Origin: Aeromicrobium sp. Root495
Lineage (GTDB): Bacteria > Actinomycetota > Actinomycetes > Propionibacteriales > Nocardioidaceae
DNA: 64,000 nucleotides
NCBI RefSeq assembly: GCF_001426755.1
Contig: NZ_LMFJ01000001.1
Coordinates: 1,564,964-1,628,963, forward strand
Direction of reading: 5' to 3'
In this document: positions 1 to 7,307 of the stretch, one piece after another
How positions within the stretch are numbered: the first letter of the stretch is position 1
How the letters are laid out: every line of letters begins with the position of its first letter
Position numbers and translations under genes: made by a program
The notes under the pieces: generated by a model
Told to the model about the DNA's origin: nothing
Seen by the model: only the letters and a program-made list of their open reading frames with translations
Databases searched by the model: none

Positions 1-2371
1 ACGTGCCGTTCTCCGACAGCACCTTGGCCTTGACACCCACGGCCGGGAGCTTGACGCCGTGGTTCGGCAGCTCCGAGTACCAGTACTTCTTGGTGTCGTT
101 GAAGACCGGCTGCGGGTCCTGCGCCCGCACGTAGCTGGCCTTGCCGTTGGTGTGCAGCGTCATCGAGGGCGACTTCGCCTTCGAGAACGGCGCGTCCCAC
201 ACCTGGACCCGGGCACGCCACGGCGTGCCGGTGGCCAGGTTGTAGATGGGCTGCGGGTGGGCATCGATCGGCAGGTTCCGGCCCTCGCCCGGGTGCTCCG
301 ACGTGTTGTTGTCGAGCACCGAGGTGTCCCAGTACGAGACGAGCAGGCCCTTGCCGTACGAGTAGTGCTCCGCCCAGTCCGGCTTCGTGTTGAGGAAGCC
401 GAAGTTGTACGGACCCGTCTGCAGGTACTTGTCATAGCCGACGTAGGAGCGGTGGCCCATGACGTAGTAGTTGTCGTAGTCCTCCGTCGACGTGGCACCC
501 ACGATCGAGAATCCGTCGAAGGTCCACTGAGGCCCGCCGTCCTCGGCACCGTCCTCCAGCACCGTGGTGCCGTCGGCCGCGACCTTCACGTCGTCCACGA
601 AGAGACCCTGCTCGGCCAGGCCACCGTCGGTCTTGTAGTAGAACCGCACGTCGACCTTCTTGCCGGCGTAGGCGTCGAGCGGCACCGAGAGGTCGGCCCA
701 TGCGGCCTGGGTCCCCGTGAGAGCCGGACGACCTGACGTGTCGGCAGCGATGGGCTTGCCACCGACGGTCCCGCCGAGGGCGGTCCACGTCTTGCCGCCA
801 TCGGTGGAGGCCTGGACGTACGCGTAGTCGTAGCCCTCCTCGATGTCGTAGCGGACCTTGGCCGTCAGGGACGCGGCCTTCTTCCCGGTCAGGTCGAGCG
901 ACGTCGTCTGGGCGTTGGCCAGGTCGTCGCCGGAGCCGGAGAAGAACTGCTTGCTGCCGGAGGCCGGGGCGCCGTTGTCGACGGTGACCTCCTTCTTCGG
1001 CAGCACCACGACGGCACCCTGCGCCTTCTTGGTGTTGTACTCCTGCGGGCCGAGGTCGACCGTCTTCTTCTGCTTGGCGCCGACCGTCTCGTAGTCGAGC
1101 CAGCCGAGCTGCAGCTTCTCCCAGGCACCGAGGTCGCCCGGACGCGTGCCGAGGGCCTCGCCCTTGGCGTTGAGCCGGCTCTGGGCCATGAGGGTCCAGT
1201 ACTCGTTGCTGTTGTCGCCGCCGCCGGAGGTGTCGTAGGCGTCGGGCAGACCGAGGTCGTGGCCGTACTCGTGGACGAACACCGACAGTCCGCCGTTCTC
1301 GGGCTGGACCGTGTAGTCACCGACCCACACGCCGGTGTCGCCCACCTGCGCGCCGCCCAGCTGGTTCTGGGTGGGGCCGGTGAGACCGGCGTCGGTCAGG
1401 AACGCGTACCAACGGTGCGACCAGATGGCGTCCTCGCCCTGCTGCGGGTCACCGTCGGCCTCGTCGCCGCCTGCGTGGACGATCTGGAAGTGGTCGATGT
1501 ACCCGTCGGGCTCGTTGAAGTTCCCGTCGCCGTCGAAGTCGTAGCGGTCGTACTCGTCGTAGGACTGCAACGTCTTCTTGATCTGCGCGTCGGTCTGGCC
1601 GGCGGCCTTCTGCTGCGCGGTCCACGACGTCAGCGCGTCCTTGATGAGGTACCACGTGCCCGCGTCCTCACGGCCGTAGCGAGCCTCGTTGTAGGGCACC
1701 TTGACCCAGTCCGAGACCGTGCCGTCCACGTCGTACCGACCCGACGACTGCGCCTGGTAGTACGTCTTGAGCGACTCGACGTTCTTGCCCGTGCCGAAGT
1801 ACAGGTCCTGGTAGTGCTTGCGGTTGTAGTCCTTCTGCCAGATCGTCGAGTTGTCCTTCGACCGGTCGGGCTCGGGGATCTTGTTGCGCAGCGGACCCTC
1901 GAAGGTGGTGGGGCCGGGGGTGTCCGGATCGGTGTCGACGTCCGGGTAGTCCGGGTGTCGCTCGTTGCCGAACTCGGCGAGGATCACGAAGATCTTGTCC
2001 TTGCGCTCCTGCTTGAGCTCGACGTACTGGTCCTGGCGCTTGGCCTTCGTCGCGCTGAGACGCTGCTTGAGCGTGGCCTTCTTGTTGGTCGAGCGGGCCG
2101 CGTCGGCCGGGCTGGCGGCACTGCCGACCTTGACGACCGAGCTGCCGTTCTTGGTGACGGCCTTCGCGTCGCCGTCGAGGACCGACGTCAACGCCTCCTC
2201 GCGGAGCTCGCGCCGCTTCGACTCCAGCGGGTTGGGCAGCTCGTCGTGAGCCTTGACCTTGTTGCCCGTGTTCACGGGCGGAGATGAGACAGCAGAGCTC
2301 GGGCTCGCGTATGCGAGTCCGAGCGAGGCTGTGAGTCCGAGGCCGATGAGGCCCGACGTCACACGCTTCAC
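1..2371 (-). CDS. M6 family (immune inhibitor A-like) secreted zinc metalloprotease, 3' end outside window
   Basis: Secreted endopeptidase. The gene enters from beyond base 1, so the extreme C-terminus is missing; about 790 codons are visible. The GTG start is chosen because a purine-rich AAGGGGG lies 6 bases upstream and a signal peptide (MKRVTSGLIGLGLTASLGLA) follows. A charged propeptide-like region covers residues 30-130. The zinc site HEYGH is at residues 367-371, continuing to DLGLPD, the HExxHxxGxxD signature of M6/InhA peptidases. The downstream beta-rich region and the last visible residues (PNHGVKLPAVGVKAKVLSENGT, written here as the start PNHGV and end SENGT) resemble the closing part of immune inhibitor A proteins, so little is missing. 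Family assignment is firm; the substrate is unknown. Confidence 0.9.
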   Translation of the reverse strand, partial: MKRVTSGLIGLGLTASLGLAYASPSSAVSSPPVNTGNKVKAHDELPNPLESKRRELREEALTSVLDGDAKAVTKNGSSVVKVGSAASPADAARSTNKKATLKQRLSATKAKRQDQYVELKQERKDKIFVILAEFGNERHPDYPDVDTDPDTPGPTTFEGPLRNKIPEPDRSKDNSTIWQKDYNRKHYQDLYFGTGKNVESLKTYYQAQSSGRYDVDGTVSDWVKVPYNEARYGREDAGTWYLIKDALTSWTAQQKAAGQTDAQIKKTLQSYDEYDRYDFDGDGNFNEPDGYIDHFQIVHAGGDEADGDPQQGEDAIWSHRWYAFLTDAGLTGPTQNQLGGAQVGDTGVWVGDYTVQPENGGLSVFVHEYGHDLGLPDAYDTSGGGDNSNEYWTLMAQSRLNAKGEALGTRPGDLGAWEKLQLGWLDYETVGAKQKKTVDLGPQEYNTKKAQGAVVVLPKKEVTVDNGAPASGSKQFFSGSGDDLANAQTTSLDLTGKKAASLTAKVRYDIEEGYDYAYVQASTDGGKTWTALGGTVGGKPIAADTSGRPALTGTQAAWADLSVPLDAYAGKKVDVRFYYKTDGGLAEQGLFVDDVKVAADGTTVLEDGAEDGGPQWTFDGFSIVGATSTEDYDNYYVMGHRSYVGYDKYLQTGPYNFGFLNTKPDWAEHYSYGKGLLVSYWDTSVLDNNTSEHPGEGRNLPIDAHPQPIYNLATGTPWRARVQVWDAPFSKAKSPSMTLHTNGKASYVRAQDPQPVFNDTKKYWYSELPNHGVKLPAVGVKAKVLSENGT

Positions 2372-2491
2372 GTGATTCCCCCTTGTGCGGTGTGGGGTGC
2401 GCGGTTGCGCTCCCCGGTGTGGACCCGATCTCGTGGATCGGACCGACACACCGTCCGCCAACTTATGTAGTTCTCAGGTTGAACGGCAGTC

Positions 2492-2520
2492 TTGACTTTT
2501 AGGGTGGGTAGTACTAACTA
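2492..2520 (+). promoter_or_regulatory. putative promoter of the CAP-domain gene
   Basis: TTGACT (2492-2497) and TAACTA (2515-2520) are separated by 17 bases, a good sigma70-type arrangement, in an AT-richer stretch between the divergent M6 protease gene and the CAP gene. The predicted transcript would have a leader of about 115 bases. Inference from sequence only. Confidence 0.45.
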
Positions 2521-2643
2521 ACTAGTTCTTCCTGACTAGTGACCGTGAACCTGGGCCGTGCCACCCTGGTCGGAAGCTGGAGGGAGACCAGCCGATCGGG
2601 GTTGCTGATGGCAAGCACCCGTTCACCACTGGGAGGAAACACC

Positions 2644-3102
2644 ATGAGGAACCTGAGGATCATCACGTGCGCCGTGGCCCTGGTCGTGGGACTGGGCATC
2701 AGTCCCGCGCAGGCCATCTCGACGGACAACTGGGAGAAGCAGGTCTTCTCGCAGTCCAACAAGGAGCGCAAGGAACGCGGCATCAAGGTCACGGCCCGCA
2801 GCGCCTGCCTCGACAAGTACACCAAGAGCTGGATCAGCAACGTCTACGCCGACGGCAAGCTGACCGGCTCCGACCACCGCGGCGTGGCGTCGCTCATCAA
2901 GGTCATGACGAAGTGCGGCTACACGACCATCGGCGAGAACCTCGCCATGGGACAGACCTCGGGCTACGAGACCGTCACGGACTGGATGAACTCGCCTGGC
3001 CACCGCGCCAACCTCCTGAACAAGAAGTACAGCGTGATGGGCGTGGCGGCCGTCAAGCACGGCGGCCGGTGGTGGACCGTCCAGCTCTTGGCCGGAAAGT
3101 AA
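2644..3102 (+). CDS. secreted CAP/SCP-domain protein
   Basis: Small exported protein of 152 residues. Residues 1-24 form a signal peptide ending AQA, and the rest is one CAP (SCP/PR-1) domain. The conserved family positions are visible: His78 (DHRG), Glu98 in GENLA and His120 in SPGHRANLL, the surface triad of CAP proteins. Cys55 and Cys91 could form the disulphide typical of bacterial members. The ATG is preceded by GGAGG at 6 bases; longer in-frame extensions upstream would bury the signal peptide and were rejected. Bacterial CAP proteins are extracytoplasmic and some act at the cell wall; the exact role here is unknown. It is transcribed divergently from the M6 protease. Confidence 0.88.
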   Translation: MRNLRIITCAVALVVGLGISPAQAISTDNWEKQVFSQSNKERKERGIKVTARSACLDKYTKSWISNVYADGKLTGSDHRGVASLIKVMTKCGYTTIGENLAMGQTSGYETVTDWMNSPGHRANLLNKKYSVMGVAAVKHGGRWWTVQLLAGK

Positions 3103-3181
3103 CCCGGACGTACTCGTCTCGAGGTCCGGAGTGGCCTAGGCTGATGATGTTGCATCGAACACTCTAAGTAGGAGAAACATC

Positions 3182-3385
3182 ATGGCTACCGGAACCGTCA
3201 AGTGGTTCAACGCCGACAAGGGCTTTGGGTTCATCGCCCCCGACGACGGCAGTGAGGACGTCTTCGCGCACTTCAGCGCGATCCAGTCCAACGGCTACCG
3301 CTCGCTGGACGAGAACCAGAAGGTCGAGTTCGACGTCGAGCAGGGCCAGAAGGGCCTGCAGGCGGCGAACATCCGTCCGCTCTGA
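3182..3385 (+). CDS. cspA: cold-shock protein, CspA family
   Basis: 67-residue single-stranded nucleic acid-binding protein of one cold-shock (OB-fold) domain. The two RNA-binding motifs are intact: KGFGFI (RNP1, residues 13-18) and VFAHF (RNP2, about residues 28-32). The length is exactly that of stand-alone actinobacterial Csp proteins. These act as RNA chaperones in the cytoplasm and are often constitutive in actinobacteria. The start follows TAGGAG at 8 bases. A strong hairpin terminator follows the stop closely, so it is probably monocistronic. Confidence 0.96.
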   Translation: MATGTVKWFNADKGFGFIAPDDGSEDVFAHFSAIQSNGYRSLDENQKVEFDVEQGQKGLQAANIRPL

Positions 3386-3397
3386 CCTGAGCAGCGA

Positions 3398-3425
3398 GAC
3401 CCCGGACGCCTCGGCGTCCGGGGTC
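3398..3425 (+). terminator. intrinsic terminator-like hairpin after cspA
   Basis: GACCCCGGACGCC pairs with GGCGTCCGGGGTC around a very short TC loop, starting 12 bases after the cspA stop. The following sequence is only weakly T-rich, as is common in high-GC actinobacteria. Confidence 0.8.
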
Positions 3426-3537
3426 TTCGTCATTTCTCAGCCCCACGGGCGCCGGCCGACTTGCGACAGGGCTGTGCGGGGGCACGATGGAGGAGAAGCC
3501 GCCGACCATCGGTGGCCGGCTATCGGAGGAGCACACC

Positions 3538-3711
3538 ATGGGACTTGACGACAAGATCAAGAACGCCGCGGAGAAGGTCACCGGACAGGCCAAGGAGAAG
3601 GTCGGCGAGGCCACCGGCGACGACGAGACCCGCGCCGAGGGCAAGGCCGACCAGACGAAGGCCGACCTCAAGGGCGCCGGCGAGAAGGTCAAGGACGCGT
3701 TCAAGAACTGA
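3538..3711 (+). CDS. CsbD family small stress protein
   Basis: 57-residue, very hydrophilic, lysine- and glutamate-rich protein matching the CsbD family: MGLDDKIKNAAEKVTGQAKE is the usual N-terminal signature and repeated A-E-K-x-K heptads follow. Family members are general-stress proteins of unknown biochemical role, often among the most abundant small proteins in actinobacteria. The ATG is preceded by GGAGGAG at 5-6 bases; an ATG 51 bases upstream lacks both a ribosome site and family similarity. It is flanked by hairpins on both sides and so forms its own unit. Confidence 0.9.
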   Translation: MGLDDKIKNAAEKVTGQAKEKVGEATGDDETRAEGKADQTKADLKGAGEKVKDAFKN

Positions 3712-3730
3712 TCGCTCCCCCAGAGACGAC

Positions 3731-3759
3731 GAAGCCCCGGACCTCAGGTCCGGGGCTTC
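3731..3759. terminator. bidirectional terminator between csbD and the convergent small ORF
   Basis: GAAGCCCCGGACC pairs perfectly with GGTCCGGGGCTTC around a TCA loop. It lies 20 bases after the CsbD stop and 40 bases after the stop of the minus-strand ORF that ends at 3800, so it can serve both. Confidence 0.8.
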
Positions 3760-3799
3760 GCTGTGTCTCAGGGGTCGTGCGTGTCTCAGGGCTGTGCGG

Positions 3800-3970
3800 T
3801 CAGTGTCCGCCCTCGTCCCAGGCGTGACGGCCGAACTCGGCGTCGTCTGCAGCGAGGTAGGAGAAGTCGGCGGAGGGATGCGCCGCCGCGGCGGCCTGTC
3901 GGGCGGCGGGGAAGAGCTGCACGCCGGCAGCCACCTGGTCAGCGTCGTACACGAACGTCATGTCATCCAT
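3800..3970 (-). CDS. small hypothetical protein (56 aa)
   Basis: I do not recognise this protein. It reads from an ATG at 3970 to a TGA and begins MDDMTFVYDADQVAAGVQLF; it ends in an acidic, tryptophan-containing tail (HAWDEGGH). It is alanine-rich and acidic with no membrane segment or cysteine. Support for a real gene: actinobacterial third-position GC bias, a terminator after its stop shared with csbD, and a perfect 14-bp palindrome just upstream of its start. Against: no clear Shine-Dalgarno sequence. It could be a small regulatory or metal-responsive protein, but nothing in the sequence proves a function. Confidence 0.6.
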   Translation of the reverse strand: MDDMTFVYDADQVAAGVQLFPAARQAAAAAHPSADFSYLAADDAEFGRHAWDEGGH

Positions 3971-3974
3971 ATCT

Positions 3975-3988
3975 TGAGGTTAACCTCA
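3975..3988. promoter_or_regulatory. perfect 14-bp palindrome, possible operator
   Basis: TGAGGTTAACCTCA is a perfect inverted repeat located 5-18 bases upstream of the small ORF starting at 3970 and about 60 bases downstream of the convergent sugar dehydrogenase stop region. Its position across a likely promoter fits a repressor operator. No regulator gene is adjacent. Confidence 0.5.
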
Positions 3989-4049
3989 TGTTTTGGACGG
4001 TGGAACCCCTACGCGTCGGTAGTCTTCGTGACCGTCCCGACGGCCGGGG

Positions 4050-5159
4050 TCACAGCGTGACGCGCAGGATCCGGTCGTCGTCGCGACCCGGTGTGGACCG
4101 ACCGTCCGTGTTGCTCGTGGTGAGCCAGAGGTCGCCGCTCGGCGCCACGGCCACCGTGCGGAGGCGCCAGTACTCGCCCTGCAGGAACCGCTTCGGCTCG
4201 CCCGCCCTGGAGCCGTCGAGTGGGACGACCCACAGGCTCTCGCCCTTGAGTGCGCCGAGGAAGGCGTGCGAGCGGGTCACCGCGACGCTGGCGGGCGAGC
4301 ACTCGTCGGTGGTCCAGGTGGCGGAGGGATCGGTGAAGGCGTCGTCGTCGCTGGGGCCCTCCACCTCGGGCCATCCGTAGTTGCGACCGCGCCGGACGAG
4401 GTTGAGCTCGTCCGTGGTCTTGTCGCCGAACTCGGCCGCCCACAGGCGTCCCTCGGCGTCGAACGTCAGGCCCTCGACGTTGCGGTGTCCGTAGCTCCAC
4501 ACCGGGCTGTCGAAGGGGTTCCCGTTCGAGGCCTTGCCGTCGCGCGTGATGCGCAGGACCTTTCCGCCCAGGCTCTTCTTGTCCTGGGCGAGGTCGGGAT
4601 CGCCGGCCTCTCCGGTGGAGACGTAGAGAGCATCGTCGGGGCCGAAGACGAGGCGCCCGCCGTTGTGGTTCTGACCCACCGGGATTCCGGTCAGGATCGT
4701 CTTGGGGTCCGAGAGCCTGCGACCGTCGTAGGCGAGGCGCAGGATGCGGTTGTCCGAGGCGGTGGAGATATAGGCGTAGAGCTGCGTGGGGTCCTTGGGG
4801 TCGAGCGCGATCCCGAGCAGACCGCCCTCCCCTGCCTGCGAGGGGTTGCCGCCCTCCACCGCACCGATCGTGGTCTTCTTGCCGTCCGGTGCCACGCGGA
4901 CCACCTCGCGAGCGTCACGCTGCGAGACGAGCGCCTCCCCCGTCTTCAGGAACGCGATGCCCCAGGGCACGTTGATGCCGTCGGCGATGGTGTCGGCCAC
5001 GACCGGATCGACGGACTGCGCCGGCGTCGGGCCCGACGTGCTCGGCGACGCCGAGGTGGCCGCGGTGCTGGGCGAGGGGTCCGGGTCGTCGTTGGAGCAA
5101 CCCACGAGGGCACCCAGTCCGACGACGCCCACTCCGGTCAGAAATCCACGGCGATCCAT
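4050..5159 (-). CDS. Tat-exported lipoprotein, PQQ-type aldose sugar dehydrogenase family
   Basis: 369-residue six-bladed beta-propeller of the glucose/sorbosone dehydrogenase family (YliI/Asd-like), whose members oxidise aldose sugars with PQQ outside the cytoplasm. Residues 1-21 hold a twin-arginine signal (RRGF) merging into a lipobox LVGC with the lipidated Cys21, so it should be folded before export and anchored to the membrane. A Ser/Pro/Thr linker follows. Family signatures visible include PWGIAFL near residue 65, GGLLGIALDP, QNHNGGRLVFGPDDALYVSTGE and YGHRNVEG, the usual active-site blade motifs. No PQQ biosynthesis genes are in the window. It stands alone on the minus strand. Confidence 0.88.
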   Translation of the reverse strand: MDRRGFLTGVGVVGLGALVGCSNDDPDPSPSTAATSASPSTSGPTPAQSVDPVVADTIADGINVPWGIAFLKTGEALVSQRDAREVVRVAPDGKKTTIGAVEGGNPSQAGEGGLLGIALDPKDPTQLYAYISTASDNRILRLAYDGRRLSDPKTILTGIPVGQNHNGGRLVFGPDDALYVSTGEAGDPDLAQDKKSLGGKVLRITRDGKASNGNPFDSPVWSYGHRNVEGLTFDAEGRLWAAEFGDKTTDELNLVRRGRNYGWPEVEGPSDDDAFTDPSATWTTDECSPASVAVTRSHAFLGALKGESLWVVPLDGSRAGEPKRFLQGEYWRLRTVAVAPSGDLWLTTSNTDGRSTPGRDDDRILRVTL

Positions 5160-5205
5160 GTACCGATCTTGCCGGGAGGGTGGTGAGCCCGCCCGCCGAA
5201 CGGTG

Positions 5206-5239
5206 GAGCCCCTCGGCGACCGCGGTCACCGAGGGGCTC
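5206..5239. other. strong hairpin in the divergent sugar dehydrogenase / thioredoxin region
   Basis: GAGCCCCTCGG pairs with CCGAGGGGCTC, and the loop contains a further palindrome (GACCGCGGTC). It lies 47 bases upstream of the sugar dehydrogenase start and about 205 bases upstream of trxA, between divergent genes. It could be a leader structure or the remnant terminator of a lost gene. The rest of 5160-5444 shows no convincing ORF. Confidence 0.5.
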
Positions 5240-5444
5240 GGCACGTCATCCCAACCGGATCCCCCGACGCCGGTGGACTCCCTCCCGCGGATCACGTGCC
5301 CCTGCATCCTGAGGTCGCTGCGACCGCGGGCGGATCAGAACGATCAAGAAGGGGCCGAAGGTCCTGCTCGGACCGGGCTGGGAATGGTCCGGACAGGCAG
5401 GCCGTTGTACCCGATGTACCGCCATCGACCTGAGAGGCACAGCA

Positions 5445-5816
5445 ATGAGCACGGTGACCCTGACCGCCGAGACCTTCGAGCCGTCCGTCACGAGCGAGGG
5501 CATCACCCTTGTCGACTGGTGGGCCTCCTGGTGCGGACCCTGCCGCCAGTTCGCGCCCGTCTTCGAGGCCGCGAGCGAGAAGCACGACGACGTGACGTTC
5601 GCCAAGATCGACACCGAGGCCGAGCCGCAGCTCGCCGGCGCTGCCCAGATCTCCTCCATCCCCACGCTCATGGCGTTCCGCGACGGCGTGCTGGTCTTCA
5701 GCCAGCCCGGCGCCCTGCCGGCCGAGGGTCTCGAGCAGGTCATCCAGGCCGTCAAGGACCTTGACATGGACGACGTCCACCGCCAGATCGCCGAGCAGAA
5801 CTCCACCCAGCCCTGA
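5445..5816 (+). CDS. trxA: thioredoxin
   Basis: 123-residue cytoplasmic thiol-disulphide oxidoreductase. The active site WCGPC is complete (Cys30, Cys33) and the cis-proline loop SIPT is present at residues 71-74. Length is slightly above the usual 105-110 because of a short C-terminal tail (MDDVHRQIAEQN) typical of the actinobacterial thioredoxins that act outside the trxB-trxC locus. No signal peptide. Start preceded by GAGAGG. The gene is single and followed by a terminator hairpin. Confidence 0.95.
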   Translation: MSTVTLTAETFEPSVTSEGITLVDWWASWCGPCRQFAPVFEAASEKHDDVTFAKIDTEAEPQLAGAAQISSIPTLMAFRDGVLVFSQPGALPAEGLEQVIQAVKDLDMDDVHRQIAEQNSTQP

Positions 5817-5832
5817 CCCCACCCCCACCCCC

Positions 5833-5858
5833 GGTTTACCACGGGGTCTGGGCAAACC
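5833..5858. repeat. 26-bp interspersed palindromic element, copy 1
   Basis: This element begins GGTTTACC and ends GGCAAACC, so its ends form an inverted repeat. Its reverse complement matches 22 of 26 positions of a second copy at 59407-59432 before ftsK. Both copies are intergenic and sit beside a terminator hairpin. Function unknown. Confidence 0.6.
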
Positions 5859-5860
5859 TG

Positions 5861-5890
5861 ACGCCCCACGGTCTACAGGCCGTGGGGCGT
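5861..5890 (+). terminator. intrinsic terminator after trxA
   Basis: ACGCCCCACGG pairs with CCGTGGGGCGT (11 bp, 8-base loop), followed by a short T-containing stretch (CGGTGTTTCCC). It lies 45 bases past the thioredoxin stop. Confidence 0.75.
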
Positions 5891-6008
5891 CGGTGTTTCC
5901 CGTGGGGCGTTACGGTGCCCGGCCCGGGTCGTTCACACCCACCTACGTATGGCCGACATGGGCTGCCTTGTTCGCTACGGTCCGAGTCAGACCGATTCGG
6001 GGGAACTC

Positions 6009-6545
6009 ATGCGAAAACTGGCCCTGGCCATGCTCCTGCTGCCCTTCCTGGCAGCATGCGGCGAGCCCGACGTGAAGGAGCCGACCACCTCGGCCACCCC
6101 GTCCACCAGATCAACCCCAGCACCCCCTCCCCCGACGATCCCCGCCCAGGCGAAAGAGGATTCCCCCGAAGGCGCCGCGGCTTTCGTCGCTGCGTGGGTC
6201 AGACAGTTCAATCACGCCGCGTCCTCCGGAAACACGACAGGACTACGTGCCATCTCCGCCGGTTCGTGCCGGACTTGTTCGAAGTACATCCGGACTATCG
6301 AGGGAACGTATTCATCCGGAGGTTTTTACGCCGGGGGCGCTTGGACCCTGTCAGATTTCGATGTCACGACTCAAGGATCGGTACGGACCGTCTTTGTGCG
6401 GGCGCAGTCCGTCCCAGGAGGCGCCTTCCGCCAGTCCTCGGGCAGCCAGGTTGTAGCAAGCAGCTCGGTCGACGCTGAACTCGTTTTTGACATTGTCAGA
6501 ATCCGAGGCGCAAACCGCGTTGAGAGAATCGGGAGATCCAAGTGA
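6009..6545 (+). CDS. DUF6318-type lipoprotein
   Basis: 178-residue putative surface lipoprotein. The signal peptide MRKLALAMLLLPFLAAC ends in a lipobox (LAAC, Cys17), followed by a Thr/Pro linker of about 40 residues. The mature domain carries SPEGAAAFVAAWVRQFNHA and an SCRTCSKYI CxxC motif, features I associate with the actinobacterial DUF6318 family; function unknown. The ATG is preceded by CGGGGGA at 6 bases; an ATG 60 bases upstream would destroy the signal peptide. Base composition falls in its second half (notably 6240-6540) relative to neighbours, suggesting relaxed codon bias or acquisition. It overlaps the next gene by 4 bases. Confidence 0.85.
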   Translation: MRKLALAMLLLPFLAACGEPDVKEPTTSATPSTRSTPAPPPPTIPAQAKEDSPEGAAAFVAAWVRQFNHAASSGNTTGLRAISAGSCRTCSKYIRTIEGTYSSGGFYAGGAWTLSDFDVTTQGSVRTVFVRAQSVPGGAFRQSSGSQVVASSSVDAELVFDIVRIRGANRVERIGRSK

Positions 6546-7261
6546 AGCCATCACGAGCCGCCGTACTGGCAGTCTTCCTGTTGACTCAGGTGGCGAACCG
6601 AGCCACTGCGGGAGTAGACGTAACGCCCGGCGACCTGAACCCGACCGTCAACATTGATGTCGACGCACGAGAGCGCCCCCGCCAAGAACCAGGTCGAGAC
6701 GCGAACGAGGCCCTTGGTAGAAGCGGGAACGCAGATACTGAGACTAGGTGCGTCCCTAACTTGGAAGAGTTCTTCTCCTGCGCTGGATCGGGCGTGCTGT
6801 CAGAACAGGACGCGGCTCCGGAGCTCACGGCGGGGGATGTCCGGCGGGCTGTGCGACAGATCGCGATGCCCAGGCTCACCCTGACGATCCAGCCTGGTGA
6901 GGCGACGCTGGTGAACGTGCCGACGATCTTCCACACGAGGCCCACCACGCTGCGGCGCTCGTTGACGCTGCTCGGTCAGGACGTCGACGTGGTGGCTCGT
7001 CCCTCGTCGTACACCTGGCACCACGGCGACGGAACAGCGCAGACCACCTCGAGCCCAGGACGGCCGTACCCGGCCAAGGACGTGGTCCACCGCTACCGGG
7101 AGCCGGGCTCGCGCCTGACGCCCAGCGTCGACACCACCTACACCGTCCGGTACCGCGTGGGCGGCGGTGGATGGACCGACCTCGGCGCCACCCTCACCGC
7201 CCCAGGCCCCTCCACCGCGCTCGACGTGGACGAGGCCGCGCCGGTCCTGGTGAAGCCTTGA
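6542..7261 (+). CDS. secreted protein of unknown function, coupled to the DUF6318 lipoprotein
   Basis: 239 residues with a predicted N-terminal signal segment (MKPSRAAVLAVFLLTQVANRA). I do not recognise a precise family. Residues 40-75 are charged and probably disordered; two cysteines (in RCVPN and FSCAG) lie close together. The C-terminal half has a PKD-like look: it discusses itself as SYTWHHGDGTAQTT, then YPAKDVVHRYREPG and a YTVRYR strand, the pattern of immunoglobulin-like extracellular domains. The GTG start overlaps the upstream TGA as GTGA, so translation is probably coupled and the two products likely work together at the cell surface. Base composition at the 5' end is lower in GC than neighbouring genes. 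Confidence 0.75.
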   Translation: MKPSRAAVLAVFLLTQVANRATAGVDVTPGDLNPTVNIDVDARERPRQEPGRDANEALGRSGNADTETRCVPNLEEFFSCAGSGVLSEQDAAPELTAGDVRRAVRQIAMPRLTLTIQPGEATLVNVPTIFHTRPTTLRRSLTLLGQDVDVVARPSSYTWHHGDGTAQTTSSPGRPYPAKDVVHRYREPGSRLTPSVDTTYTVRYRVGGGGWTDLGATLTAPGPSTALDVDEAAPVLVKP

Positions 7262-7307
7262 CGGGACCCGATTTCTGATCCAGCCCACGAAGCGCGACAA
7301 TGGACGG

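Noticed and set aside
1259-2287. Plus-strand open frame opposite the M6 protease
   Set aside because: Valine/leucine/arginine-rich shadow frame; the minus frame has a signal peptide, ribosome site and HExxH motif.
3975-3988. MerR/SoxR-type operator
   Set aside because: SoxR-like sites have the order CCTCAAG-N4-CTTGAGG; here the arms are in the opposite order, so only a generic palindrome is claimed.
5240-5440. Small minus-strand ORF between the sugar dehydrogenase and trxA
   Set aside because: The only open reading runs antisense into trxA, is Arg/Gly/Pro-rich and lacks a ribosome site.
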